This document shows, one piece after another, positions 1 through 10,091 of a DNA stretch of 64,000 nt. The stretch is from Chryseobacterium glaciei (GTDB taxonomy: Bacteria > Bacteroidota > Bacteroidia > Flavobacteriales > Weeksellaceae). Under the pieces are notes generated by a model, which worked only from the letters and a program-made list of their open reading frames with translations, was not told where the DNA came from and did not search any database. Location of the stretch: positions 1 to 64,000 of the forward strand of contig NZ_CP015199.1 in the NCBI RefSeq assembly GCF_001648155.1, written 5' to 3'. Made by a program: the position numbers and the translations under genes. Every line of letters starts with the position of its first letter. Position 1 is the stretch's first letter.

Positions 1-204
1 CTACTGTTCAGATACTCCTTTACAAGATTTTCCATGCCCCAAAATACTCGTAAATGAGTTTCCGGTGTAGATTTGCTTTTGTCGCTACCTGCTACATTTA
101 AACCTGTAAAACCTTCTTTCTTTAAGATCACCAACCGCGGTCAAAAGCTTCATTTTAGTTCTTTCCTTATCCCTGATCGGGCCACTGGTAGTCTTTCTTG
201 TCAT
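1..204 (-). pseudogene. TetR-family regulator, N-terminal part, frameshifted
   Basis: Reading down from an ATG at 204, the product starts MTRKTTSGPIRDKERTK, then needs at least three frame changes to continue as KKEGFTGLN, VATKANLHRKLIYEYFG and MENLVKEYLNS. That is the helix-turn-helix of a TetR-type regulator, with the KLIYxYFGG signature of recognition helix and start of helix 4. The last shift falls in a run of four G (minus strand) before ATGGAA, where five would restore frame. The gene runs off the left edge. It is either a decayed regulator or heavily affected by indel errors; neighbouring genes are also broken, which favours decay. Its target is unknown. Confidence 0.6.
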
Positions 205-435
205 TTGCATCAAATTATAGAGGCAAATTGCCATTTTTTTCCTTGGGATTCAAAGATTCTTACCATTTTGTTTACAGCTCTTAGGGAGGGAGATGCCAAA
301 GGGATGCTCATATAGAGGCGCCTTGAAATGGTTTAGGACTTTTACCACCACTCTTCAGCTCAATTCATTCTGGAATTAAAGTAGTAGAATTTTATTTTTC
401 ACGAATTTTCTGGGATTGGTTTAAATTTATTTGAA

Positions 436-466
436 TTAAGTAGCGAGGCAATGCCTCGCTACTTAA
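436..466. repeat. Perfect palindrome with 15-bp arms
   Basis: TTAAGTAGCGAGGCA (436-450) and its exact reverse complement (452-466) are separated by one base. It begins 11 bases past the stop of the broken exported gene on the minus strand, so it could end that transcript, but neither side has a clear T run. A mobile palindromic unit is the alternative. Confidence 0.6.
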
Positions 467-476
467 TAAGACAAAT

Positions 477-714
477 TTAGCTGTTGTGATTAATCCAAAT
501 CTGCATCTGTACGTGTGCCCAGTATAGAGAATCTGCCTGTCCCCAACCATGTGACATTCCATACTCATATCCCTCCGCCCAGGCAGCCAATGCATTAGTA
601 GGTTGTTTTGGTCTTGAGGAAATGGCGTGTTTGATTTACTTTGAGCGTTGGAAGATGTTGGCATAAAGGCTACCGTGACAAAGCAAAAATTGCTGATAAA
701 ATAATTTTTTTCAT
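477..714 (-). pseudogene. Small exported protein, two frameshifts
   Basis: From the ATG at 714 the reading MKKIILSAIFALS runs into a stop. One frame change continues it as VAFMPTSSNAQSK, completing a Sec signal peptide with an SNAQ cleavage region. A second change continues as SSRPKQPTNALAAWAEGYEYG and then GMSHGWGQADSLYW to a stop at 477. The joined product would be about 77 residues with a compact Trp- and Tyr-rich mature part. I do not recognise the family. The coherent signal peptide plus a protein-like tail in other frames argues for a real gene that has lost its frame, like its neighbours. Confidence 0.5.
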
Positions 715-1068
715 GATTTGTAAATTGAGTTTATATTAAATATTTAGTAATTGTGTTTCTAAGTACAGGGTTAATCAATATCAGTAATAATCAATCCAGT
801 AACTGGCCCTTTAATGTTATGAATATGATTGCGACACAATTATAAATATTTTATTTCACAACAACGAGAAATAAAATAAATTTGTTTTTTATTATGTTGT
901 TTAATGAATACACAAAGTCTTAGCACTAACATATCCGGAATAATTTCCGTGCAACGCTAACATTAGATTCAAAGGTTCTTACTATTTTATGCCGCTGATT
1001 TTCCCATTATCGGTTTTTCGAACGCTCTATATTCTTTTTCATACATTTACATTATATACTGACAGTTT
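715..1068. other. Non-coding AT-rich stretch
   Basis: I see no open frame, RNA gene or convincing promoter here. The sequence around 965-985 resembles 248-270 (GATTCAAAG then TTCTTAC), a weak direct similarity of unknown meaning. Confidence 0.4.
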
Positions 1069-1429
1069 ATGAAAAGAAAGTTGTTCTTATTCAGGATAAT
1101 CAAGATATACTGGATATCATGGATCATGTATTGACGGAAGAAGGTTATGATGTTACTCCATCACTAACAACTAAGCCTATTGATAACATTGATGAGATTA
1201 AACCTGATGTAGTGATCGTAGATGACCACATTAAGGGAAATAAGAAAGGATCAGAGGTAATTGAAGAACTAAAATCTGATACGGAAACGGAAGATCTATC
1301 AGCGGTACTGACTTCTACATCTCCCGATGTACCAAAAAAGCAAAAGAATGCAAAGCGGATGACTATATAGAAAAACCTTTTGATATCGATCAAATGATTG
1401 AGGTCGTTAAGAAAATGCTTAATTTATAG
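1069..1429 (+). pseudogene. Response-regulator receiver domain, two frameshifts
   Basis: Three frames together give a complete CheY-like receiver of about 119 residues. ATG at 1069 starts one frame; KKVVLIQDNQDILDIM and PDVVIVDD (phospho-acceptor region) are in the second; ADDYIEKPFD with the conserved Lys-Pro, ending MLNL, is in the third. Each switch is repaired by adding one A in an A-run (1072-1075 and 1333-1338). No output domain follows, so the intact ancestor was probably a stand-alone receiver. Two one-base losses in homopolymers may be real decay or sequence error. Confidence 0.7.
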
Positions 1430-1459
1430 GATTAAAAGTTGTTCCTAATGAGTTGATCA

Positions 1460-4400
1460 TTACAATTTCACTTTAATATGCGGTGCATTCATTTCTTTAT
1501 TTTTATCATCGTCAGTTTCTACCGCCTGACCTTCTGGGGCGGGTGCACGTTCTTCTTTATCAGCAATTGATAACTGTATCTGTCTTTCCATGGCTGAAAG
1601 TTCTGTTTTCAGTTCCGAAAGTTTGTGTTCTTTTGACCAGGTGCTTTCTACTACCTCCCGAAGCACAGGGAGATCCCTCTCAAGCTCATCAGCTTTCTTT
1701 TGTTCCTCCCGCATCAATCCCGGTATTTTTTCCAGGGCACTTAAAAAGTTCATTGCCGCCAATTTTGGTTCTGAGGCCATCATTCCATTGTTATACGTGT
1801 ACTTGATATTGCTTTCACCCATCACGAAAAATTTATTAAGTTTAATTTCCGTATCCTCTTTCTTAGAAATCTCAGTTTTGACCAGCAAGGTAAAACCGTA
1901 CAGACTGCCTATCTCTTCGTATTCTCCACCCGTTCTTGCTTTTTTTGAAATTTCACCCAGTGTCATCCCGACATGTTTTACCTCTGCATCCGCAGCAAGC
2001 CCCAGGAGCTTAATGGGATTTAACACGACTCCATCCTGATTTTTCTCTAGCCTTTTCTCCAAATTGTTCCAATCCAGCTTCATCCGATCCAGTCTTGATT
2101 TGATAGCCTCTACGGTTGCAGTCATATCTTCCAATTTGTATTTTGAGGTAAACTTAGAGCGGTTGAATGCCTGTCTTTCACTCTCCAGGCCTGCAATCTG
2201 TTTTTCTAGCTTCGCTTTTTCCAGTAATTCCGTATTGCCGGAGAGGATCGCTACATATTCTGAAAAGTTCATGCCCGATTTCTCGTCCATGCTGCCTTCA
2301 TCAATGGTACGCTTTCCAAGGCTATTGTTTTTAAGCTGGTCAATAAACAACTGCTTATTATAAAGCAGGTTAAATTTATAACTGTCCAGCGATTTTTCTA
2401 CCGCATAAATAATAACGTCCACGATGTTTTCTGCAAAGAATTTCGCGATCTCATTGCCTTTTCTAATGGCCCGGCCATCCCGTTGAGCCAGATCACTTGG
2501 CCGCCAAGGAGTATCCAGATGATGAATCGCCACCGCTCTTTTCTGAGCATTGACCCCCGTGCCCAGCATATCGGTTGACCCGAACAGCACCCGTATCTTT
2601 CCTTCATTCATCCATCGAATGAACTCCCTGCGCTGTGTATCGTTCTTCGCTTCCTGAATAAACCGGATCTCTTGAGCAGGAATACCATGATCTTCGACCA
2701 GCTTGCGCTTGATCTCAGAATACACATTCCAGACCTCCGGTTTATAGGTGCCCAGATCAGAAAATACAAATTGGGTTCCTTTTTGGGCATTGAACTTTTT
2801 ATAATACTTAGCAATAGTAGCAGCGCAGTGTGAAGCCTTACTATCGGGATGATCCTCATATTCTTGGCTGATCATTCGCATGTCTAACGACATCTTACGG
2901 GCATAATCCGTAGCAATCAGCATTTTGGCTTTTTCCTCACTTTTAGATAAGGGAGCTCTTCCAAGCAATGTTGCATTCCCTGTTTTCGCAAACTCCATCA
3001 GCTTTTTGATGAACGCTTCCTGCTGCGGCGTTGGAGGAATATTATACAGGATCTCGTTCTTCTCTGGTCGGTCGATCCCGATGTCCTTTGCCGTACGGTA
3101 ATCGGTGATCTCAGAGTAGAACTGAGCCAGCTCAGGCACTTTGATAAAATAACGAAAGCGTTCTTTTTGTACAATATTATTGGCTACCGAAAATTCATAA
3201 TCGGTGGTTTTCCTGGCGTAGATCGCTGCCCAGGCATCAAAACAGGTAATACCCTGCTTTTCCAACGCCTGCGGGCGTAGGTATTTAAAGAGTAAATACA
3301 ATTCTGTCAATGAATTACTGATTGTAGTCCCAGAGAGAAAGGTTGCTCCCATATCTTTACCGGTTCTTTCCTGAATAGTACGAATGGCAAAGAGTAGATT
3401 GAGTGCTTTTTGGCTTCCCTGCATGTTTCCAAGCCCTGCAACACGGTCATGACGGGTGTTAAACATCAGATTTTTAAACCTATGGCTTTCATCTACCAAT
3501 AAATGATCAATACCCATCATCTTAAAATCCACCACATCATCCTTGCGGTTTTCGATATCGTGTTCCAGCGTTTTAAGCTTAACCTCCAGATTTTGTTTTC
3601 GGATCAAAACGCCTTTGAGCATGGCTCTCGAAATTTCACTGCCCTGAGCTTGCAAGGCAGAAAGGTTCTCTTCTACACTATTTAATTCTATCTGTAGAAT
3701 TTCCTTTTGCAGTTCGGGCGATTGGGGAATCATACCAAACTGATCATGGGTAAGAATGATGCAATCCCAGTCATTATTCTTGATATCACCAAATATTCGT
3801 AATCTTTTTTGGGGCGTAAAGTCTTCTTTTCCCGGATATAAGATCTTTGCATGGGGATAGGCGGTACGGTAGATTTCTGCAATTTCATGGACATTGGCTT
3901 TGAGTCCGATCACCATGGGTTTATGAGCCAGTCCCAAGCGTTTCATTTCCTGCGCTGCGGTACACATGATTAGGGTTTTTCCGGCACCTACTTCATGGTC
4001 ACATATGGCCCCATTATTAAGTTTTATCATCCAAACGGCATCTTTTTGGCTTGAGTACAGATCCTCGATACCCAATGCTTTTCTATCTAACCCCGGAAAG
4101 TCCTGATGGCTTCCGTCGTACTGCGGGCGTACAAAACAGTTGAAGGTATCGTTGTATTTATCAGTCAAACGTTTTTTAAATTCATCATTCTGATCATGAA
4201 GCCAATCAGTAAAGGCTTTACGGATCTCGTCTATTTTGCTGTTAGCCATCTGAATGGCTTCCATATCCCGAACTTTCACTTCCTGGTCACCAATTGTTAC
4301 CTTCTTCGTAATATCCGGAGTCGTATTAACTAGTGCATTTTTGAGCAGTGTAATACCATCATAAGTCCGGCTTTCTGATTTAATGGCATATTTATCCCTT

Positions 4401-5788
4401 ATATGCGCATTCTTTTGATCGCACTTAATAGAAAAGTCATCGGTGTTTTCAGTATAATGAATACGAACCTCAGTATCAAAAAGGTGCGAAGCGAATCGTT
4501 CATAGATGCCGGTAGGTATCCAACGTTCACCGAGATTGAAATCCAATTCTTCAAATTCAATCTGCCGGGGTTTTGCTTCTTGCAATGCAGCAAGACTTTC
4601 TTTTGCTTCTTTATCATCCGGATGATGATCTAAATAAGCTTCCAATTCTTTGGCTTTTTCTACCACATTACCCGAAACCCACCTTTCTGAAATATCATAC
4701 TCTTGCGTCAGTGGATTATAGAAGATACGGCCGTGTAATGAATCCTTCAAATCTTCAGCAGCCATATCGCTGATCTGCGACATATAAGACAAATTCACGT
4801 TCCCGTATCGGTTCAGTGATGCAGCCAATGCTTCATCAGGATTATTGGTAGCCAGTGTTGTGGTAGAAAAACTGACCGGGCGGTGAAAAATATCCGCTTT
4901 ATGTACCACCCCACCCACTACCCGCTCCAGATAAGGGATTTCTTTGCCGGCAGCGTCGGTCTTGATGAGCTTGATGTTTTCGGCAGCGTTCAGATTGCCG
5001 TATCGTTTTATAAACGCATCATATAGCTTATTTAAGGTTTCTCTTTCCGGCTTATGTTCGGTCTGCTGTTCTGCTTCCTTTTCGTAGAGATCGATGTAGG
5101 TATCCCTTACCAAAATATAGGCTTCTGCTTTTGCTTTCTGGGCAGTTGGTAGTGATAATGGATGGAACATGGCTTTTCCATTTTCTTTATTAAGATCTTT
5201 CAGATAACCGACCTGTCCATGATTCGTCACCAGGCAGTCGTTTCGATGGAAAGACCGGATCGTTCCGGTATACACTCCAGGCTGAGGAAGACTGCTCGTT
5301 ACAAGACCCGTTTCATTTTGGGTATTAGCATTAACATTTGAGAACAGATCGCCAAGCGAAGTCTTTGACTTACTATTTATCTGCTGATTGTTATTGACAG
5401 GGCTTGTACCCGTAGTCTTCGCAGAAATATCCTGCACCTGCATGGTTGCACTAAATAAAATCCCCTGACGGGCACGGTCATTGAATGTTTTTTTCTTTAT
5501 TGTGGTTTTCTTTTGTTGAACCGGTGACTTTTTTGTTTTGGTATTTTTTGCGACGTCTATTGCTGATCCCTCATTTTCAAACAGATCAAACAAACTCAAT
5601 TGTACTTCACTTTTTGCAGGAATATGAGTAGAGGTACCCCCATCCTGTTTTTCCTTTTTTGTAGGTACGGTTTCCGTGACAGGAGGTGTTATTTGTGGCG
5701 TAGCTGAAACCTGTACAAAAGATTTTTCATTTTGTACACCTTGATATAATCCCAGATTGAAATGATCCCGGAAGTCTTCCGAAAGCAT
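1460..5788 (-). CDS. SNF2-type helicase part of a split methylase-helicase
   Basis: This is the long C-terminal part of the very large DNA methylase-helicase protein found in Bacteroidota ICEs. Visible helicase motifs are Walker A GAGKT near residue 600, Walker B DESH near 765, SGTT (motif III position) and [10 protein letters not shown] (motif VI) near 1100, followed by a coiled, charged C-terminus. The N-terminal 230 residues are low-complexity and K/T-rich. In relatives MLSEDF is an internal sequence that follows directly on GIA-DLK; here it is the first Met after a frame break at 5811-5815. So the start at 5788 is probably not a natural one and the gene is one part of a broken whole (see the next entry). 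Its role in ICE biology is not established; DNA processing or protection is plausible. Confidence 0.8.
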   Translation of the reverse strand: MLSEDFRDHFNLGLYQGVQNEKSFVQVSATPQITPPVTETVPTKKEKQDGGTSTHIPAKSEVQLSLFDLFENEGSAIDVAKNTKTKKSPVQQKKTTIKKKTFNDRARQGILFSATMQVQDISAKTTGTSPVNNNQQINSKSKTSLGDLFSNVNANTQNETGLVTSSLPQPGVYTGTIRSFHRNDCLVTNHGQVGYLKDLNKENGKAMFHPLSLPTAQKAKAEAYILVRDTYIDLYEKEAEQQTEHKPERETLNKLYDAFIKRYGNLNAAENIKLIKTDAAGKEIPYLERVVGGVVHKADIFHRPVSFSTTTLATNNPDEALAASLNRYGNVNLSYMSQISDMAAEDLKDSLHGRIFYNPLTQEYDISERWVSGNVVEKAKELEAYLDHHPDDKEAKESLAALQEAKPRQIEFEELDFNLGERWIPTGIYERFASHLFDTEVRIHYTENTDDFSIKCDQKNAHIRDKYAIKSESRTYDGITLLKNALVNTTPDITKKVTIGDQEVKVRDMEAIQMANSKIDEIRKAFTDWLHDQNDEFKKRLTDKYNDTFNCFVRPQYDGSHQDFPGLDRKALGIEDLYSSQKDAVWMIKLNNGAICDHEVGAGKTLIMCTAAQEMKRLGLAHKPMVIGLKANVHEIAEIYRTAYPHAKILYPGKEDFTPQKRLRIFGDIKNNDWDCIILTHDQFGMIPQSPELQKEILQIELNSVEENLSALQAQGSEISRAMLKGVLIRKQNLEVKLKTLEHDIENRKDDVVDFKMMGIDHLLVDESHRFKNLMFNTRHDRVAGLGNMQGSQKALNLLFAIRTIQERTGKDMGATFLSGTTISNSLTELYLLFKYLRPQALEKQGITCFDAWAAIYARKTTDYEFSVANNIVQKERFRYFIKVPELAQFYSEITDYRTAKDIGIDRPEKNEILYNIPPTPQQEAFIKKLMEFAKTGNATLLGRAPLSKSEEKAKMLIATDYARKMSLDMRMISQEYEDHPDSKASHCAATIAKYYKKFNAQKGTQFVFSDLGTYKPEVWNVYSEIKRKLVEDHGIPAQEIRFIQEAKNDTQRREFIRWMNEGKIRVLFGSTDMLGTGVNAQKRAVAIHHLDTPWRPSDLAQRDGRAIRKGNEIAKFFAENIVDVIIYAVEKSLDSYKFNLLYNKQLFIDQLKNNSLGKRTIDEGSMDEKSGMNFSEYVAILSGNTELLEKAKLEKQIAGLESERQAFNRSKFTSKYKLEDMTATVEAIKSRLDRMKLDWNNLEKRLEKNQDGVVLNPIKLLGLAADAEVKHVGMTLGEISKKARTGGEYEEIGSLYGFTLLVKTEISKKEDTEIKLNKFFVMGESNIKYTYNNGMMASEPKLAAMNFLSALEKIPGLMREEQKKADELERDLPVLREVVESTWSKEHKLSELKTELSAMERQIQLSIADKEERAPAPEGQAVETDDDKNKEMNAPHIKVKL

Positions 5789-5793
5789 TACTT

Positions 5794-6885
5794 TTAAGTC
5801 ACCTGCAATGCCCCCACACCATCTTTGTGAGTGTAGACCAATGCTGGCTGTCCGTAAGGATCTGTACCCAGTACACTGGATGTATGTATGATCCTTTTAT
5901 TATCATGAAAAAAGGCATTACCTGTCGTTTGGTATTCTGTTAATCTGCTTTCACAAAACAATTCTTCCGCTTCGCTTACACCGTGTTTTAAACTGTTCTT
6001 TTGAAGAATGATCAGATCACTGCCAACCTCTGTGCCGGCATGTTCCGTAAAAAGATTGTTGGGTAAACGCACCGCGGAAACCAAATTACAATCTCTCATC
6101 AATGCCCTGCGGATTGGTTCATTCTTCGGGCTGTTGAGTACACCCTGTGAGGTAATAAATGCCAGTATACCGCCTTCACGCAGCATATCGCTTCCTTTGA
6201 GAAAAAAATAATTATGAATACTTCTTGTGGCCTGTTTCTTGGCCTCGTCTCCACCTCTTGAAAAAGACAGGTCAAAAACAGAAGTATCGCCAAAAGGTAT
6301 ATTACTGGCAACAACATCGTACTTTTCTTTCTCACTGTCAGGAATCTCTTCAAAACCCGATGTATGAATATTACAATCAGGATACAGTTGTGTTAGCACC
6401 TTTCCTGTAAGCAGATCCTTTTCATACGCAGTAACACTGCCTATGTTTTGGCGGGAAAAAGAATTTAGAAAGGCACCTATTCCGGCCGATGGTTCCAAAA
6501 AATTTTGGATTTTTACCCCACTGTTGTCTAAACTGTCCGCTATCGCATCAATTATTTCCGGCGGGGTATAAAAGGCAGATAACACAGAACTCCGCATGCT
6601 ATCTACATAGCGGCGGTACTGTTTTTCATCCAGTGCATTGCTTTTGAGAAGCTGATGAAGTTGCTGCGTGAGCGGAAAAAGATCATGTTCTGTTTTTCGC
6701 CAATGGTTAACATCGATCTCATTTTCCACCGGATTGAGGATAAATTTCAACCCGCCAAATCCGCTGTACTCAAGTAAAAGTTTCTGCTCTCTTTGTGTAG
6801 CCGGGCGTTTCTCCCTCTCTAACTGAAAGACAACTTTTAAAGCATCGATGTTCTGGCGAAGATGCTCCTTCTTATTGAAGCCCAT
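5794..6885 (-). CDS. N6-adenine methylase part of a split methylase-helicase
   Basis: N-terminal part of the same ICE protein. The SAM-binding motif EPSAGIG is at about residue 134 and the catalytic loop appears as SNIPFG near 197 in place of NPPY, counted from the upstream ATG at 6894. I prefer the ATG at 6885 ([12 protein letters not shown]), which fits the family start. Either start overlaps the end of the DUF1896 gene, suggesting coupled translation. The frame ends GVGALQVT then stop, whereas adding one G to the five-G run at 5811-5815 gives [17 protein letters not shown], exactly continuing into the downstream gene. The restored protein would be about 1,810 residues. Either a pseudogene, a slippage-controlled gene, or a sequence error. 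Confidence 0.8.
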   Translation of the reverse strand: MGFNKKEHLRQNIDALKVVFQLEREKRPATQREQKLLLEYSGFGGLKFILNPVENEIDVNHWRKTEHDLFPLTQQLHQLLKSNALDEKQYRRYVDSMRSSVLSAFYTPPEIIDAIADSLDNSGVKIQNFLEPSAGIGAFLNSFSRQNIGSVTAYEKDLLTGKVLTQLYPDCNIHTSGFEEIPDSEKEKYDVVASNIPFGDTSVFDLSFSRGGDEAKKQATRSIHNYFFLKGSDMLREGGILAFITSQGVLNSPKNEPIRRALMRDCNLVSAVRLPNNLFTEHAGTEVGSDLIILQKNSLKHGVSEAEELFCESRLTEYQTTGNAFFHDNKRIIHTSSVLGTDPYGQPALVYTHKDGVGALQVT

Positions 6886-7309
6886 TCTCTTCAATCCAGA
6901 GTTGAATCGTGCCCGTTAATTCTGTATACAATACATCATATGCGATACTATAGGCAAAGTCATCAGTCAGCTCATACCCTTTAAAGACAGATTCACAAAC
7001 CGGGAACATTTGTAAAGCAAATGGCCGCAGCGCCTCATCAGCCATAATCGTGTCGAACTCATTGCAGACTACACGCAATACCATATCGAATTTTGAAAAA
7101 TGCAGGTTCTCAAATAAGATGAAATCCGCAATTTCATTGCACTGTTCAATCGAATTTCCTGAAAGAAATGCTCCTTCATAGGCACTGGCAGCGAGCGAGG
7201 AACGGCGCGAAATAAATGTTCTGTCTCCTGATAATTCCGGAAAACTGCTGTTGATATGTCCCTGTAATCTTAAGGTGAAATACGAAAGGTCGTTTGTTGT
7301 TGTTTTCAT
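6872..7309 (-). CDS. DUF1896 family protein
   Basis: A 145-residue acidic, soluble protein matching the DUF1896 family by its length, the LQGHINSSFPE start and the AYEGAFLSGN segment. The family is known almost only from Bacteroidota conjugative elements, where it precedes the methylase-helicase gene, as it does here with a 14-23 bp overlap. Function is unknown. No signal peptide or membrane segment is visible. The gene appears intact. Confidence 0.8.
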   Translation of the reverse strand: MKTTTNDLSYFTLRLQGHINSSFPELSGDRTFISRRSSLAASAYEGAFLSGNSIEQCNEIADFILFENLHFSKFDMVLRVVCNEFDTIMADEALRPFALQMFPVCESVFKGYELTDDFAYSIAYDVLYTELTGTIQLWIEENGLQ

Positions 7310-7461
7310 AAAATATTCTATTTTTTTTAATTGTTATTTTTAATTGGGAAGGCATCACTCCAATTGGTAATTGGGCTTTGATTGGCATTTTTACAGGTTA
7401 TTATTGACTTGAATAGGTTATAATTCCTACTTTAGCAGCTCATTATTAGAAAAACCATACA

Positions 7462-7638
7462 ATGAAAGAGTTATTGGAAAAAATCAGTGCAGAGCTGGAA
7501 AAATTCAAAGCAGATGCTGATTTACAGGCTGAAAAAGGAAACAAGGCAGCCGGTACAAGAGCCCGTAAATCGGCTCTGGAACTAAGTAAGCTATTTAAGG
7601 AATTCAGAAAGGTTTCTGTTGATGAAGCTAAAAAGTAA
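7462..7638 (+). CDS. Histone H1-like protein (Hc1 family)
   Basis: A 58-residue Lys-rich protein, MKELLEKISAELEKF to VSVDEAKK, with the central GNKAAGTRARKSALELSK pattern of the Bacteroidota Hc1/H1-like family. Such proteins are thought to bind DNA and compact or protect it. It is the only backbone gene on the plus strand, lying between the divergent DUF1896 gene and the convergent topB side, and has its own terminator 5 bp downstream. Intact and typical length. Confidence 0.85.
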   Translation: MKELLEKISAELEKFKADADLQAEKGNKAAGTRARKSALELSKLFKEFRKVSVDEAKK

Positions 7639-7642
7639 AAAC

Positions 7643-7670
7643 AATCCCTGTCGTAAAACAGGGATTTCTT
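7643..7670 (+). terminator. Rho-independent terminator of the H1-like gene
   Basis: AATCCCTGT (7643-7651) pairs with ACAGGGATT (7658-7666) across a 6-base loop and is followed by TCTTCTTTT. Confidence 0.85.
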
Positions 7671-7680
7671 CTTTTCAAAA

Positions 7681-7975
7681 CTACACGGGATCAATAAAAT
7701 TGTAATTGCCTGTCAAAACTTCAATTTTCCTTTTTCCCTTGACCTCTACCCCGCTTGAAACACTTACTTTTTTTTCGAGTTTTTTTGCTAAACCAATATT
7801 TTTCTCAGTTTAGAGATTCAGCAAATCTCTTGGGTTTCTTCTTACCCCAAAATACAGCGCCGCCACCAATAAAAGGTTCAATACCTATCGTGCGGAGGAT
7901 CAGCGGTAGAATTACCGGAACTAGCGATTGTTTACCCCTATGGTAGGTCAGCGAAGTTTTGCTTACTATCCCGGA
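7681..7975 (-). pseudogene. D12-class DNA adenine methylase remnant
   Basis: Directly after the topB stop, in the same frame and without a start codon, the minus strand encodes KTSLTYHRGKQSLVPVILP and EPFIGGGAVFWGK. These are the N-terminal Y-x-GGK and the SAM-binding FxGGG motifs of D12 (Dam-like) N6-adenine methyltransferases. After a stop and a frame change it continues GLAKKLEKKVSVSSG to KIEVLTGNYNF, which fits the C-terminal end of ICE-borne members. The DPPY catalytic motif and the whole centre are missing, so an internal deletion removed most of the gene. It cannot be active. Confidence 0.65.
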
Positions 7976-10060
7976 TTATTTTTTGTGAAATCTGTTCTTA
8001 TCAAATTCAAAAGCTGTTTCTGTCTGTTCATTCAATACGATCCGTGCATCGAATTTCTTCCCCGCCTTACTTGTCATTCCTTTTAGAAGCGTAGTCTTTC
8101 CTGTATTAACAAGATTCTCAACTTCTTTTACATTTAACTGTACCCCGCAGATGCTGCGAAATAAAATCCAATTACAAACCGCATCAGGACATTTAACGAT
8201 CTTGTCCCTGATGAGTAAATGCATGGTCTTACATTTCGGACAAATTAAATCAGGCAGGTTTTCGGTATTTAGAGAAACTGATAACAATTCTTCGGTAATG
8301 GATCTCGTATAATTTTCAATTTCCAATTGAAAATCTTCTGCACTAGCCTCTCCGTTTTCAATCTTTTGTAAAGCAAGCTCCCATTCGCCCGTCATAGCCG
8401 CATCAGCAATTTTCTTTTCCTTGATCAAGTCATACACTTTAAGTCCCTTTTCTGTTGGAAAAAGTGATTTTTTTTCACGTTTGATATAATCTCGGCTAAA
8501 TAAAGTCTCAATAATTGCAGCCCGGGTTGCCGGTGTACCAATACCCACATTCTGCAATGCTTTGCGTTCTTCCGCATTTTCAATTTCCTTTCCACAATTT
8601 TCCATAGCGGACAGAAGACTTGCCTCGGTATATAGGGGTTGTGCTTTGGTCTGTTTCGCTATCGCGTCAGCTTCCTGTATGATTAGATTATCACCTATTT
8701 TTAGTATCGGAAGTGGCTCTGTAGCATCTTCGCTTTCATCACTAAAGTTTCCCTGGATGATGCGCCAGCCCGGTTCTTTAATCACAATTCCTTTTGAAGA
8801 AAATTCGTAATGAAGAACCTCTGCGCTGATCGTGGTAATTTCCTTTTTGCAGGGCTGACAGACTGATTCCAGCAGACGAACGGCGATCATATCGTAAACG
8901 GCAGATTCGTTGCCCGACAAAGCAGAAGGAATTTTATCCGTAACGAGTAAACCATGATGGTCGGTTACCTTTAAATCATTAACGATCCTTTTATTAAAGT
9001 GTCCCCACTTTAATTTTGAAACGGCTTCGGTTAACGTCTTACGGTCATTCAGTGACTTGATTAAATGTGGAATTTCTGCCCAGACATCTTCGGGAATGTA
9101 GCAGCTTCCTGTGCGCGGATAAGTAATGAACTGCTTTTCGTAAAGGCTTTGCGCTATAGTGAGCGTTTGTTCTGCGGAGAGATTCAGCTTCTTATTGCAT
9201 TCCTTTTGCAGACCGGTTAAATCAAACAACAAGGGAGCCTGTTCTGAAACTTTTTTGGTGTCAATTGTACTGACCTCGGCCGTTCCACTTTTAAGGATTA
9301 ACTTTAACGCATCCTCAGCTTTCTTTCGATCATCCCACCTGGTTTGTGAAATACTTTTAAAATCTATAGACTCCTTGCTATGTTGCAGTTGTATCTGCCA
9401 GTATTTCTGAACCAAAAAATTTTTATTCTCTATAAATCGTTTGCAGATCAAAGCTAAAGTTGGAGTCTGCACCCTACCCAATGAATAAATGCCGTTTCCG
9501 GCGGAAATACTTAATGCCTGTGAGGCATTAATTCCTACCAGCCAGTCTGCCCTGCTCCTGCTTTGCGCCGCATAAAATAACTGATCAAAATCATTTCCCG
9601 GTTTAAGGTTCATAAAACCCTGCTTGATGGCTTTTTCTGTTAAAGAACTGATCCACAAACGTTCAAATGGTTTTTGACACTTCAAGTATTGATAAATATA
9701 CCGGAAGATGAGTTCTCCTTCTCGCCCTGCATCAGTAGCTACAATAATGCTTTCACATTCTTTTAATTTCCGTTCAATGATTTTTAGCTGTTTGGCAGCT
9801 CCGGAATCAATGACGTAAGACTTTTCCTTTTTGACTTTCCGTACGATCAGTTCAAAGGGGTTTGGCAGGATGGGCAGGGATTCTTTACTGAAGCCCGCTA
9901 TACCGTAATCTTCCGGCATAGCAAGGGTGATCAGATGTCCAAATGCCCATGTTACACAATATGAATTTCCGGATAGATAACCATCGTTTTTCTCTGTAGC
10001 ACCTAATAATGCGGCAATTTCACGGCCAACACTCGGCTTTTCTGCGATAACTAATTTCAT
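7976..10060 (-). CDS. topB: DNA topoisomerase III
   Basis: A 694-residue type IA topoisomerase that passes single strands through a transient break. The Toprim domain starts LVIAEKPSVGREIA and carries TDAGREGE at 109-116. The catalytic Tyr is Y314 in FITYPRTGS. A Cys pair near the C-terminus (ICPKCKTMHL, KCPDAVCNW) resembles a zinc ribbon, followed by a short module, LVNTGKTTLLKGMTSKAGKK, like the repeats of the neighbouring DUF3945 protein. In CTnDOT the topB-like exc gene belongs to the excision operon, and the order here (rteC, HTH, DUF3945, topB) agrees. All key residues are present. Confidence 0.95.
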   Translation of the reverse strand: MKLVIAEKPSVGREIAALLGATEKNDGYLSGNSYCVTWAFGHLITLAMPEDYGIAGFSKESLPILPNPFELIVRKVKKEKSYVIDSGAAKQLKIIERKLKECESIIVATDAGREGELIFRYIYQYLKCQKPFERLWISSLTEKAIKQGFMNLKPGNDFDQLFYAAQSRSRADWLVGINASQALSISAGNGIYSLGRVQTPTLALICKRFIENKNFLVQKYWQIQLQHSKESIDFKSISQTRWDDRKKAEDALKLILKSGTAEVSTIDTKKVSEQAPLLFDLTGLQKECNKKLNLSAEQTLTIAQSLYEKQFITYPRTGSCYIPEDVWAEIPHLIKSLNDRKTLTEAVSKLKWGHFNKRIVNDLKVTDHHGLLVTDKIPSALSGNESAVYDMIAVRLLESVCQPCKKEITTISAEVLHYEFSSKGIVIKEPGWRIIQGNFSDESEDATEPLPILKIGDNLIIQEADAIAKQTKAQPLYTEASLLSAMENCGKEIENAEERKALQNVGIGTPATRAAIIETLFSRDYIKREKKSLFPTEKGLKVYDLIKEKKIADAAMTGEWELALQKIENGEASAEDFQLEIENYTRSITEELLSVSLNTENLPDLICPKCKTMHLLIRDKIVKCPDAVCNWILFRSICGVQLNVKEVENLVNTGKTTLLKGMTSKAGKKFDARIVLNEQTETAFEFDKNRFHKK

Positions 10061-10091
10061 CTTAATTATTTTTTTATTTAGTATGCCCGAA

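Noticed and set aside
73..315. 80-codon plus-strand frame
   Set aside because: It overlaps the minus-strand TetR remnant, which has recognisable family motifs; the plus translation has none.
5788..5820. Programmed ribosomal frameshift in the methylase-helicase
   Set aside because: No slippery heptamer or following structure is evident; a single missing G explains the break better.
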